Origin: Acidobacteriaceae bacterium
GTDB lineage: Bacteria; Acidobacteriota; Terriglobia; Terriglobales; Acidobacteriaceae
DNA length: 64,000 nucleotides
Assembly (NCBI GenBank): GCA_003132405.1
Contig: PKXQ01000151.1
Coordinates: 1 to 64,000, forward strand
Direction: 5' to 3'
The translations under genes and the position numbers were made by a program. The notes under the pieces are model-generated. The model was not told where the DNA came from and searched no databases. It worked only from the letters and a program-made list of their open reading frames with translations. This document shows, in pieces, positions 36,756 to 45,129 of the stretch (positions are counted from its first letter, which is position 1; the number at the start of each line of letters is the position of its first letter).

Positions 36756-37301
36756 CTACTTAGCTAATGCAGGCTCCACCGCTTCGGTAGCCCACCAAGT
36801 GCCGAGGTCCTCAGGATGCTCGCGGTGCCAATAGCTGATGCCCAGGCGATCGAGTTCATTCAAGACTTCTGCGATCGCCTCTTCTAACGACGCTTGCACT
36901 GGCTGGCTCAGGGTGCAGCCTGGCTCGAAGGACTCGCCTTTAATTCCTACGAGGAGTAGGTCAGCGGGCGCGACTCCGAATAACTCGGCGCTCAGCATGG
37001 CATCGACGAGGGCGGGCGAGTGCGGATCCATGCGAACCGCGGGGCGTATGCGCATGACGTCTTCTTTGCGGTAGCGCAACACCGTTCCGGCGTCTGCATC
37101 CGTATTGACGGAATCGATCAGGATGACGGCATCGTTGGCGGTGAGCTGATCGATCAGGTCGAGGGCCGGGGTCCCCAGGTCGGCGACTTCTACGCCCTCT
37201 TCGAATGCGTAGTGAGCGGCCAGAAGCCGCGCGACATACGGCCCGACGCCGTCATCCCCCAGCAAGACGTTTCCGATTCCGCCAATTAATACTTTTTTCA
37301 T
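36756..37301 (-). CDS. hybD: Hydrogenase maturation protease, HybD/HyaD family
   Basis: The protein has 181 residues. Its N-terminus is VLIGGIGNVLLGDDGVGPYV, with the acidic residue and later Asp/His (LIDSVNTDAD, MDPHSPALVDAML) that bind nickel. It cleaves the C-terminal 15 residues of the large subunit after nickel insertion. It lies nine bases downstream of the large-subunit gene, its expected substrate, in the hyb operon. The long C-terminal part (RLGISYWHREHPEDLGTWWA) exceeds the usual ~160 residues slightly. Confidence 0.92.
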   Translation of the reverse strand: MKKVLIGGIGNVLLGDDGVGPYVARLLAAHYAFEEGVEVADLGTPALDLIDQLTANDAVILIDSVNTDADAGTVLRYRKEDVMRIRPAVRMDPHSPALVDAMLSAELFGVAPADLLLVGIKGESFEPGCTLSQPVQASLEEAIAEVLNELDRLGISYWHREHPEDLGTWWATEAVEPALAK

Positions 37302-37310
37302 CGCAGCCTT

Positions 37311-39011
37311 TTACAGCACTTTCACTTTCGCAATTTGCTGGCCCGATGGATCGAAAGTGTGACACGCGCATGCCATGCAGGGATCGAAGGAGTGAATGGT
37401 TCGCAAGACCTCCAACGGTTCCTCGGGGCGGGCCAGCGGCGTGTGCAGCAACGACGCTTCATACGGGCCGTGCGCGCCGGAGGCGTCGCGCGGGCTGGCA
37501 TTCCAAGTCGAGGGAACGACAGCCTGGTAGTTCTTTATCTTTCCGTCCTTGACAACGATCCAGTGTGACAGGGTGCCGCGCGGCGCTTCGTGAGTTCCAA
37601 CGCCTTCTTGTTCTCCGCTGGGAAATTCGGGCGGGTTATGGACTGAGTAATCTCCCTGACCAATGTTATCAATGAGCAATTGCAGATGCTTCTGCGCCAG
37701 CTCGCCTAACATCGCGCAGCGAATGGCGCGCGCGCCGTGGCGGCCAAGGGTCGATTCGAGCATCGCGGGAGTCGCCTGCACGCCGGCTACGGCCGAGATC
37801 TTCTCGAGCGCTAGGCCGGCATATTTCTTAGTTAGAGGATGACCTTGCGCGAACCCTACCAGCACTTGCGCCAGCGGACCAACCTGCATGGGTGCGCCGT
37901 TGAAGCGCGGCGCCTTGACCCACGAGTATTTCTGGTCGCCGTTCCAGCCGGTGAAGTCGGGATCGGTGACTCCCTTATAAGGATGAAGCGGTTTGTCGCC
38001 GTGATAGTAGGCGTGGGCTACATCTTCGCTGACGCCATCGCGAAAATCCTTGTCGGCTGCGGTCTCGAACGAATGCACGCCGGCGATATTTCCATTCATG
38101 ATGTAGCCGCCGGGCAGATCGTAGGATGTAGAGGCGCTGTCGAGCGGTAGGTCAGGGACGGCGAGATAATTATTGACGCCCTTGCCGATCTTGAACCACT
38201 CGGGATACATGCCGGCTACGGCACAAACATCGACAAAATAAACTTCGTTGACGAACCGAACAACCTGGCCCAACAGCTCGCGAATCATCTCCAGCTTGTC
38301 CATGTCGAGGGCGCTGGTGCTGTCTAAATCGATGGCATTGGCTACGCCACCGACGGTCAGGTTCTGAATGTGCGGAGTCTTGCCCCCGAGGATGCCGACC
38401 ACCTGAAGAGCTTTGCGCTGATATTCGAGCGCTTGCACGTAGTGCGTGAAGGCTAGAAGGTTAACTTCGGGCGAGAGATGCATCGCCGGATGGCCCCAGT
38501 AGCCATTCATGAAGATGCCAAGCTGGCCGCTGGCGGCGACGGCTTTCACGCGGTCCTGCGCGGCCTTGAATTCAGTCTTCGAATTGCGCGTCCAGGGCGA
38601 GAGGCTTTCGGCCAACTTGGCGGTCGCGACGGGATCGGCCTTCGGAATCTGCAAAATGTCGACCCAGTCGAGCGCGGATAGTTGATAGAAGTGGACGATG
38701 TGATCATGCAATGCGTGCGCAATCAGAATGAGATTGCGGATGTACTGGGCGTTGATCGGCACCTGGACCTTCAACGCGTCTTCGACCGAACGAACGCTCG
38801 CCATCGCGTGCACGGTGGTGCAGACGCCGCAGAAACGTTGCGTGAAGAGCCACGCATCGCGCGGATCGCGACCTTTGAGAATGTTCTCGATGCCGCGCCA
38901 CATGGTGCAGGAAGCCCATGCGTTACTGACTGCGTTGTTGTCGACTTCGACGTCGATGCGAAGGTGGCCTTCGATTCTGGTGATGGGATCGATCGTGATT
39001 CGGTTTGCCAT
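37311..39011 (-). CDS. hybC: [NiFe]-hydrogenase large subunit, Hyb type
   Basis: The protein has 566 residues and carries the NiFe active site. L1 is RFCGVCTTVH with C61 and C64. L2 is DPCMACACH with C545 and C548. Cleavage after H551 would remove a 15-residue tail ending in VKVL, close to what I know of the E. coli HybC tail. It works outside the cytoplasmic membrane with the small subunit, oxidising H2 (or evolving it under reducing conditions). TRIEGHLRIDVEV is the usual N-terminal motif. An extra Cys (C550) inside L2 is a small oddity. It is the fourth gene of hybOABCD. Confidence 0.96.
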   Translation of the reverse strand: MANRITIDPITRIEGHLRIDVEVDNNAVSNAWASCTMWRGIENILKGRDPRDAWLFTQRFCGVCTTVHAMASVRSVEDALKVQVPINAQYIRNLILIAHALHDHIVHFYQLSALDWVDILQIPKADPVATAKLAESLSPWTRNSKTEFKAAQDRVKAVAASGQLGIFMNGYWGHPAMHLSPEVNLLAFTHYVQALEYQRKALQVVGILGGKTPHIQNLTVGGVANAIDLDSTSALDMDKLEMIRELLGQVVRFVNEVYFVDVCAVAGMYPEWFKIGKGVNNYLAVPDLPLDSASTSYDLPGGYIMNGNIAGVHSFETAADKDFRDGVSEDVAHAYYHGDKPLHPYKGVTDPDFTGWNGDQKYSWVKAPRFNGAPMQVGPLAQVLVGFAQGHPLTKKYAGLALEKISAVAGVQATPAMLESTLGRHGARAIRCAMLGELAQKHLQLLIDNIGQGDYSVHNPPEFPSGEQEGVGTHEAPRGTLSHWIVVKDGKIKNYQAVVPSTWNASPRDASGAHGPYEASLLHTPLARPEEPLEVLRTIHSFDPCMACACHTFDPSGQQIAKVKVL

Positions 39012-39022
39012 GATACCTGCTT

Positions 39023-40375
39023 TTAGTGGGATTTCTTGTCGGACAACGACAGCTCGTTGTGGCCGAAGAATCCGAGATATTTATTCCGGCTGATGGCCGG
39101 TTTGCGAGCCTTGTAATATGCGGCCATATTGCGCCACTCCTGGTTAGAAGCGGGCAGAATAGCGAGTAATTTGACCATCACGAGAAAGATCGCGATGCCG
39201 ATGGAAGCGAAGCCGAGCGCGATCAGGATTTCGATGGCGGACGGAAAATACATCGTGTGTGGGCCAGGCATATACGCCAAAGTCGTAGGGCTGAAGCGAT
39301 AGAGCATGCCGCCGAGTGAACTAAGGGCGTAGCCGACAAACATGGTTTGTCTTTTGTGAGTCTTGAGAGATTGCAGAAGCAGCCAGCCGCCATAAGCAAT
39401 CAGTAATGTCTCCGTCCAGAAAATGCCGGCGTAGCGGGTGAAGTGGAAGGCGGTAAATAGCGATCCGCGGAATAAGAGGTCGAGGTTGCGGATGGCGAGC
39501 CAGCCGAAAATTGTCCAGGCGGAGATGCGGGCGGCTTCGTCAAGAACTTCCATGTCCATTGCACGCTTCCAGATAAGGCAACACAGCATCGTGGTTCCGG
39601 CGACGCACCCGAACGACATGAAAGTGGCTGCGCCCACATACAGCAGAGGAAGAAACGGCGTCTGCCACAAGGGATGAACTCGCTGCCCTGCCAGCAGCAT
39701 CAGGGCGCCCAGCGACGACTGGTGCATCGCGGGCAGCAAGTAAGCGGCGGCAGCGATGATGGGAAAAAATTTGTGGAGAGCGTGCTCGACGCGCTCTATG
39801 GCAGGCTGCCAGCTAACGTTGACATGCCAGAGCCGCTCCAGGATCGGAGGAATGTTTTCCAGGAAGAGGGGGATGGAGGCATACACCGACATGCAGATGG
39901 CAATCTCCGCCATCGGCGAATGTATGTTCCAATGCCAGGGCAAAACGACCCAGTAGAAATTCCAGGGCCGGCCGACATCGACGCCCAACAGGCAAAGGCC
40001 GCAAGCATAGGCCAACATGCTGGTGAGCAGGGCCATTCGCATCAGCGGAAATAAGCGCTTGCGGCCGAATACCCAGGCAAAAACTCCCACCGCGAAGGCT
40101 CCCGAGCCCCACGCCGTCAGCACTACCACGTTGAACGTCTTCCAGATTCCCCAGCCGAATTTGTCGTTCATGCCGCTGGCTGGACCGAGGCCAACGACTT
40201 CACGGTAGACGGTTAGGAAAAGCGACAATACGGCTAAGCCGGCCAGAGCGAGAAAGATCGGCGTGATCACGGAGACGCCATAGACTGGCACCGCTCGCTC
40301 CCAGCGCGGCTTATTGTCGGCGGCCGGCGGCTTACTTCCACCGAACGGCACGTTAGATAGGGTTGCAGTGCTCAT
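39023..40375 (-). CDS. hybB: Hydrogenase membrane subunit HybB (NrfD/PsrC family)
   Basis: The protein has 450 residues with about ten membrane helices. It fits the HybB branch of the NrfD family (NIHSPMAEIAICMSVYASIP, FLPLLYVGAATFMSFGCVAG, YRFSPTTLAYMPGPHTMYFP). It links the periplasmic hydrogenase to the quinone pool and may move protons. ATG 40375 uses GAGGG seven bases upstream. That site comes from a 14-base tandem duplication (GAGGGCGCAATTAT twice), whose other copy forms the last codons of hybA. Confidence 0.93.
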   Translation of the reverse strand: MSTATLSNVPFGGSKPPAADNKPRWERAVPVYGVSVITPIFLALAGLAVLSLFLTVYREVVGLGPASGMNDKFGWGIWKTFNVVVLTAWGSGAFAVGVFAWVFGRKRLFPLMRMALLTSMLAYACGLCLLGVDVGRPWNFYWVVLPWHWNIHSPMAEIAICMSVYASIPLFLENIPPILERLWHVNVSWQPAIERVEHALHKFFPIIAAAAYLLPAMHQSSLGALMLLAGQRVHPLWQTPFLPLLYVGAATFMSFGCVAGTTMLCCLIWKRAMDMEVLDEAARISAWTIFGWLAIRNLDLLFRGSLFTAFHFTRYAGIFWTETLLIAYGGWLLLQSLKTHKRQTMFVGYALSSLGGMLYRFSPTTLAYMPGPHTMYFPSAIEILIALGFASIGIAIFLVMVKLLAILPASNQEWRNMAAYYKARKPAISRNKYLGFFGHNELSLSDKKSH

Positions 40376-40401
40376 AATTGCGCCCTCATAATTGCGCCCT
40401 C
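40374..40401. repeat. 14-base tandem duplication at the hybA/hybB junction
   Basis: ATAATTGCGCCCTC occurs twice head to tail. On the coding strand one copy encodes the C-terminal RAQL* of HybA, and the other supplies the ribosome binding site and start of hybB. Confidence 0.75.
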
Positions 40402-41312
40402 AGTCCGGTCTCTTTTTCTTGCTCGTGCGCTTCCTGCTCGTAGCCCTTCAGGTTCTTGCGAATCACCGTCACCAGGCCGGCATACAAAACGGCGGGCAGC
40501 GCGAAGTAGGAATAAATGCGTTTCTGCCAGCGCAGGGTTGAGGACGGGCCGGAGTCCGGTCCGATCTCGGGCAAGCCAAGTTTCTCGAAGGGAACACGAG
40601 ATAGATAAAGAGCCTGCGTGCCGCCGTTCTCGGTCTCTCCGTAGACGCGATCCTGATAGTAGCGGCCAGGATTGTTCTTGATGCGGCGCTTGGCTTCGAG
40701 CAGCAATTCCGACCGCGTCCCAAAAATCACCGCGCTGGTAGGACATACGCTGGTGCAACCAGGCTTCAATCCCTTGGCCAGACGATGGCTGCACAACTCG
40801 CACTTGGTAATGACGGGATTGAATCCCAGCCACTGAAAGCGCGGTACGGAGTAGGGGCAGGCGATCGTGCAATAGCGGCAGCCGATGCACTTGCTGCCAT
40901 CCCAGTGAACGATGCCGTCGTCCTTATCTTTATAGAGAGCTTCAAAGGGACAACCGGCGACGCACCCCGGATCGAAACATTGCATGCACTGGCGTTTCAC
41001 GAAAGATGAAGGCGAGCCATCCGCCGGTTTGTAGAGCTTGATGATGTTGCGGGTGAAAACGTTGAGATCGGCGGGCGCCTGATGCAGTCCGTCGCGGCTG
41101 ATATCGGGCGGTGTGTTGTTCGCCGCGTTACAAGCGGATTCGCAGGCCTTGCAGCCGATGCACAGGCTGGCATCATAGAACAGACTGAGCGGCTCGGTAG
41201 GAACCGTGAGTTCCTCCGCCTGAAGCGTTTGGGTGCCGACGGTCATGGCGACGGCCACCGGCACTCCGGCCTTGCCGATATTCGTGATCAGTTCTCGCCG
41301 AGTGATCGCCAC
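40386..41312 (-). CDS. hybA: Hydrogenase iron-sulfur subunit HybA
   Basis: The protein has 308 residues. It is a Tat-exported ferredoxin-like protein (ITRRELITNIGKAGVPVAVA) with four 4Fe-4S cluster motifs: CIGCKACESAC, CMQCFDPGCVAGCP, CIGCRYCTIACP, and CELCSHRL...CTSVCP. A C-terminal hydrophobic helix (YSYFALPAVLYAGLVTVI) anchors it. It passes electrons from the hydrogenase to HybB. GTG 41312 is the start: it follows the hybO stop by one base and begins the Tat signal. The long frame back to 41459 overlaps hybO and is discarded. Confidence 0.94.
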   Translation of the reverse strand: MAITRRELITNIGKAGVPVAVAMTVGTQTLQAEELTVPTEPLSLFYDASLCIGCKACESACNAANNTPPDISRDGLHQAPADLNVFTRNIIKLYKPADGSPSSFVKRQCMQCFDPGCVAGCPFEALYKDKDDGIVHWDGSKCIGCRYCTIACPYSVPRFQWLGFNPVITKCELCSHRLAKGLKPGCTSVCPTSAVIFGTRSELLLEAKRRIKNNPGRYYQDRVYGETENGGTQALYLSRVPFEKLGLPEIGPDSGPSSTLRWQKRIYSYFALPAVLYAGLVTVIRKNLKGYEQEAHEQEKETGLRAQL

Positions 41313-41313
41313 A

Positions 41314-42498
41314 TTAGACCTCTTTCCGGTCAGATTTCTTGTCGAGCTGTTTCTCGGCCTGACCAGCTTCGATTCGTTCCGCGCCAGCCTCCTGGCTGCT
41401 TGTGAAGCGTTGCGAGTAGACGTAGGTAGCGCCGCCGAGCCCTCCGGCCACCGCGCCAACTAATGCTGCTGCGCCGATGCTGACGCCGCCGATCGGACTG
41501 TAAATTGGTGGGTAATTGTCTGGCGGAGTGGCAAGGTGAATGGGCACGGTTTCGAATGTTCCCAGTTTCCAGACCACGTCTTTCTCGGTGCAGCCCACGC
41601 ACGGGATGCCGGCTCCGATCGGCCAGCAATCGGCGATCTCGTTGAAGTGGCGCGTCGCGCACGCAGCATGAGTAACCGGTCCCTTGCAGCCGAGCTTATA
41701 CAGGCACCATCCTTTGCGGTGACCTTCGTCGCCAAATGCGGTGGCAAAACGGCCAGCATCGAAGTGGGCGCGACGGGGGCAGTTCTCGTGGATGACGCGC
41801 TCGTAGGCGAACTTCGGGCGACCCTGATCGTCCAAGGCTGGTAACTTGCCCATGGTGACGTATTCGAGAACTACGCCGAGCAGGTTGTAAGGATTGGGAG
41901 GGCAGCCGGGAAGATTGACGACCGGCTTGTCGGTGATGATGGAATCGACTCCGACGGCGCCGGTGGGATTCGGATCGGCGGATGGCACTCCGCCCCATGA
42001 TGCGCAGGAACCGATGGCGATCACCGCTGCCGACTTGGCTGCGACTTCGCGCAGCACCTGAACGGCCGGCTTGCTGCCCAGTTGCATGTAATTGCCGTCT
42101 TCCTTCATCGGAATCGAGCCTTCGACGACGAGCACAAATTTGCCCTCGTTTTCGGCGATGGCGGAGCGCAGAGCCGCTTCGGCCTGCACGCCCGAGGCGG
42201 CCATCAAAGTCTCGTGATAATCGAGGGAGATGACGTCAAGGATGAGGTGCGCAACGTCGGGAGCGGACGTGCGCAGCAAGGTCTCGGTGCATCCGGTGCA
42301 GTCCTGGAAATGAAGCCAGATCACGGATGGGCGCTTGATCTTGCCGATGGCGGCGGCGACCTGGAGGACCGACTTCTTGCTTGTGAGCGACAAGCCAACG
42401 GGCGCGGTCGCGATCAGCATGCCGCACAGCTGGACGAAATTTCTGCGGGAGACTCCGCTCGCCTTCAGGTGTTCTGCAATGGTTGGACGCTTGGACAT
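41314..42498 (-). CDS. hybO: [NiFe]-hydrogenase small subunit, Hyb type
   Basis: The protein has 394 residues. The Tat motif SRRNF (17-21) exports the folded heterodimer. The proximal cluster starts DCTGCTE (C67, C70). The single-Gly CTGC form, not CTCC, is the standard 4Fe-4S type rather than the oxygen-tolerant 4Fe-3S type. Later ligands lie in NLPGCPPNP, HENCPRRAHF, GWCLYKLGCKGP and PCVGCTEKD. A Gly/Ala-rich C-terminal helix (SIGAAALVGAVAGGLGGATY) anchors it. ATG 42498 has AGGAAGG five bases upstream. It heads the hyb operon. Gene order and subunit types fit group 1c-like hydrogenase-2. Confidence 0.95.
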   Translation of the reverse strand: MSKRPTIAEHLKASGVSRRNFVQLCGMLIATAPVGLSLTSKKSVLQVAAAIGKIKRPSVIWLHFQDCTGCTETLLRTSAPDVAHLILDVISLDYHETLMAASGVQAEAALRSAIAENEGKFVLVVEGSIPMKEDGNYMQLGSKPAVQVLREVAAKSAAVIAIGSCASWGGVPSADPNPTGAVGVDSIITDKPVVNLPGCPPNPYNLLGVVLEYVTMGKLPALDDQGRPKFAYERVIHENCPRRAHFDAGRFATAFGDEGHRKGWCLYKLGCKGPVTHAACATRHFNEIADCWPIGAGIPCVGCTEKDVVWKLGTFETVPIHLATPPDNYPPIYSPIGGVSIGAAALVGAVAGGLGGATYVYSQRFTSSQEAGAERIEAGQAEKQLDKKSDRKEV

Positions 42499-42913
42499 TT
42501 GTGCCTTCCTGAGCACGGCATTACCCAGTTCCCGGTGGCCGGAAGAACTCTGCTGCGTTCCGATTTGGGTTTCGTGCCGAATCGCGGGACGCTGGAAAGA
42601 GCTGCGAGGAAAGCTGGACAAAGCGCGCTTGAAGATGTATTAAGACCAATTAGGCATTGCTGATGCGCGGCTGCCGTTTTCTCTCGTTTTCCCCTGCATC
42701 CTTGTAGTTCCGACATCACCAACCGTTATCTGGGCACTACGATACTGTTATCGCTGCCGGGCGTGGTTTGGGTCAGTGACCTGAATCACTCATATCGGTG
42801 ATTACTTGGAAAGTGGCGGAATGGCAGGAAATATTTTGGAGTATGGGGACAGAATCGAACAGGCGAGGGCGGACAGCAGCCCTTCAACCTTTGCCATTTT
42901 CGCGGCGCGGGCT
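42499..42913. other. Promoter region of the hyb operon
   Basis: This is 415 bases without a gene between hybO and a broken membrane-protein gene on the same strand. It holds the CRP/FNR-like box at 42775-42790 and the short dyad GATACTGTTATC (42741-42752). Nothing else is recognised. Confidence 0.45.
42775..42790 (-). promoter_or_regulatory. CRP/FNR-family operator upstream of hybO (AGTGA-N6-TCACT)
   Basis: AGTGACCTGAATCACT has a fully symmetric GTGA-N6-TCAC dyad. It lies 277 bases upstream of the hybO start and 124 bases past the end of the broken membrane-protein gene, so it most likely serves the hyb operon. Confidence 0.5.
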
Positions 42914-43456
42914 TTAGCTGCGCACCGACTCAGCATGAAACTTCTTGGCCGAGAGAACACCGATCGCCAGGAAAATCGCCATGACAATAAGTTGAGCGAC
43001 GAGGAATGGCGGCTCCTTCTGAGTGGGAGCGAGCGCGTGCGCCGCCGGGACCTTCATAAAAATCTGCGCCACAAACACGAACACATTCAGGTAGAGCGCC
43101 AGCACGGCTCAGACAACGTAGATCCGCCGACACGGGCCGGCCATGTGAAGCGGGTAGCGGGCGACGATGGCTATCGCGAGGGCGATCAGCGAAATGATGC
43201 CGACCACGTGCGAGGGCGGAAGGCGCACGAATGGGAAGAGGAATCCGGTTACGCTGGTTAGGACCGTGGTGAGCAAGAAGATCGCGGTCGCGCCGTCAAA
43301 TCTTTTGCCGGAAAGCAGGCCGTAGACGACGAGCAGGCCCGAGGCGATCCCTATCACGCTCAACAATACGTGCAAAGCAGTGAATGTCGATTCGGTCATA
43401 CCCAAGATGGTTGTCGCTAGGGTTGTTGCGCTTGAGAGCGTCATGGCTGAAATCAT
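42914..43456 (-). pseudogene. Small four-helix membrane protein interrupted by an in-frame TGA
   Basis: ATG 43456 (GAGGG seven bases upstream) opens a frame with three hydrophobic helices (TALHVLLSVIGIASGLLVVY, AIFLLTTVLTSVTGFLFPFV, VVGIISLIALAIAIVARYPL) that ends at TGA 43111-43109 after CRRIYVV. The same frame then continues for 65 codons as AVLALYLNVFVFVAQIFMKV PAAHALAPTQKEPPFLVAQL and a further helix to a natural TGA at 42914. As far as I can judge, the two halves join as one family of integral membrane proteins with a small residue at the TGA position. A nonsense mutation, sequencing error or readthrough is likely. An ATG at 43399 is an alternative start. Confidence 0.6.
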
Positions 43457-43646
43457 GTGGCTGCCCTCTTCGAGGCGGAATTGTACTTGCGGGCCGAGAA
43501 AATTTCCACCTCCCGATTCATATGGAAATACACGACTTAGCCGTGGGAACTCCGCGGACCGGCCCGGAGTCTAAGTAGGTAGCGGCAAGGCCGTCCGCCC
43601 ATTCAGCATGAATTAAAGATTCCCGCCGCTCGGGCACGAGTGACTT

Positions 43647-43652
43647 TATAAT
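43647..43652 (+). promoter_or_regulatory. -10 box overlapping the sigma-factor start
   Basis: TATAAT overlaps the first ATG of the sigma-factor frame. A transcript from it would begin near 43659 and would favour GTG 43669 as the real start, or the ATG is used from another promoter. Confidence 0.4.
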
Positions 43653-44430
43653 GGAGGGCAACGCCACCGTGGCGGGAGCTACTACATTGGGCGATCTTGC
43701 CAGCGCTATCGGAGCCCGTACCGAGGAATCGGCCGTCATCGCTGCCTTGAAGGCAGGATCGGAAGAGGCCTACGCGTGGTTGATTGGCGAGTTTCACCAG
43801 CCCATCTACAGCGTCGTCTACCGCATCGTGAATGACCCTTCGGACGCGGCCGATACCACGCAAGATGTTTTTTTGAAAGTTTTTCGCGGGATGAAGCATT
43901 TTCACGGCGAGTCGAGCCTGAAGACTTGGATCTACCGCATCGCGCTGCACGAAGCGGCCAATCGCCGGCGCTGGTGGTTCCGTCACAAGGCGCAGGAAAC
44001 GCCGATCGATCCTGCGGCCAGTGGTGAGTGCGAGTTTTCGGGGGACGATCACCTGGTCGATAAAGGCGAGTCGCCATTTGAAAAGTTCGCGCACACGGAG
44101 GTGCAGGCCGCCGTGGAGCAGGCTCTGCAACAGGTGCCGGAGCCATATCACACGGCCTTGATCCTGCGCGATCTGGAAGATATGTCGTATGAAGAGATCG
44201 CGGAAGTGCTGGCGATTTCGCTGGGCACGGTGAAGTCGCGGATCACGAGGGGACGCGATGCACTGCGCCAGAGATTAGCGGGATATGTTCGAGAGGTTGG
44301 TCCGGAATTAGGACTGCTTTCACCGGACGATGACCGAGACGAAAAACAAAAGAAGGGCGCGACCCAGACTTCGCGAGACAGTTCTCGGGAAAGATCGCGC
44401 GGTGGGAGAGAGATTGAGGTGACACCGTGA
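43651..44430 (+). CDS. ECF RNA polymerase sigma factor (RpoE-like)
   Basis: The protein has up to 259 residues. Region 2 is AYAWLIGEFHQPIYSVVYRI with DAADTTQDVFLKVFRGMKHF and SSLKTWIYRIALHEAANRRR. Region 4 is ALQQVPEPYHTALILRDLED MSYEEIAEVLAISLGTVKSR ITRGRDALRQRL. It directs RNA polymerase to a stress or envelope regulon. The ~45-residue polar tail (DDDRDEKQKKGATQTSRDSS) is longer than usual. The start is unclear: ATG 43651 lies in a TATAAT box, and GTG 43669 has GGAGGG upstream. Its stop overlaps the anti-sigma start as GTGA. Confidence 0.92.
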   Translation: MEGNATVAGATTLGDLASAIGARTEESAVIAALKAGSEEAYAWLIGEFHQPIYSVVYRIVNDPSDAADTTQDVFLKVFRGMKHFHGESSLKTWIYRIALHEAANRRRWWFRHKAQETPIDPAASGECEFSGDDHLVDKGESPFEKFAHTEVQAAVEQALQQVPEPYHTALILRDLEDMSYEEIAEVLAISLGTVKSRITRGRDALRQRLAGYVREVGPELGLLSPDDDRDEKQKKGATQTSRDSSRERSRGGREIEVTP

Positions 44431-45098
44431 AGTGCACTGAGATCAGGAAGCTGTTTTCGCCATATCTCGATGGCCGGGTGAGCGGCGCGGAGATGCGCAC
44501 GGTCGCGCGCCACGTGGAGCAGTGCTCCGCTTGCGAGCGGGAATATGCCGCGATGCAGCGCACGCAGCAACTGTTATCCGAGCTGGGAACGAAAAAAGCT
44601 CCGGCGGACCTGGCGCTGAAGTTGCGGCTGGCGATTTCGCGCGAGGCCGCACAGTCGCGGCGTCCTCGATTTGAAGGCATACTGGTGCGCCTGGAAAATG
44701 CTCTTAACGCTTTCATGGTTCCGGCGACGGCAGGGCTGGTAAGCGCGATATTGTTTTTTGGGCTGCTGCTCGGCTTCTTCGCCTTGCCTGCCGAACTGCG
44801 GGCGAGCAGTGGAGACGTTCCGCTGATGCTCTATACCGGACCACAGCTCGATCAGTCGGCCTTCGGCACTTCGCTTGGCAACATGGGTGACGATGCGGTG
44901 GTGGTCGAAGCATACGTCGATGCCAATGGCCGCGTCGAAGATTACCGCATTCTGTCGCAACCGGATGAGGCCAAGGCGGTGCTGCCGCAATTGAAGAACC
45001 TGCTGATCTTTACGACCTTCCATCCCGCGCTTTCGATGGGACGGCCGACCGCGGGTACGGCGGTGCTGTCGTTTTCGAAGATCAGCGTTAAGGGTTAA
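44427..45098 (+). CDS. Membrane-bound zinc-finger anti-sigma factor
   Basis: The protein has 223 residues. The N-terminal zinc-finger anti-sigma domain has HVEQCSACEREY (H-x3-C-x2-C) after an upstream Cys in KCTEIRKLFSPYLDG. A single membrane helix (PATAGLVSAILFFGLLLGFF) separates it from a periplasmic domain with a TonB-C-like stretch (VVVEAYVDANGRVEDYRILS...LLIFTTFHPALSMG). It should hold the coupled sigma factor at the membrane until a periplasmic signal releases it. The GTG start overlaps the sigma stop by four bases. The palindrome AGGGTTAACCCT lies across its 3' end. Confidence 0.88.
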   Translation: MKCTEIRKLFSPYLDGRVSGAEMRTVARHVEQCSACEREYAAMQRTQQLLSELGTKKAPADLALKLRLAISREAAQSRRPRFEGILVRLENALNAFMVPATAGLVSAILFFGLLLGFFALPAELRASSGDVPLMLYTGPQLDQSAFGTSLGNMGDDAVVVEAYVDANGRVEDYRILSQPDEAKAVLPQLKNLLIFTTFHPALSMGRPTAGTAVLSFSKISVKG

Positions 45099-45129
45099 CC
45101 CTGCCTCATACTTCCGCACCTGAGTGCTA

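Noticed and set aside
43109-43111. Selenocysteine codon at the TGA
   Set aside because: No convincing SECIS-like stem-loop follows the TGA, and the position lies at the start of a membrane helix, not at a redox site.
45091-45102. AGGGTTAACCCT palindrome as a terminator or operator
   Set aside because: It is a 12-base perfect palindrome over a stop codon, too short without loop or T-run to assign a role.
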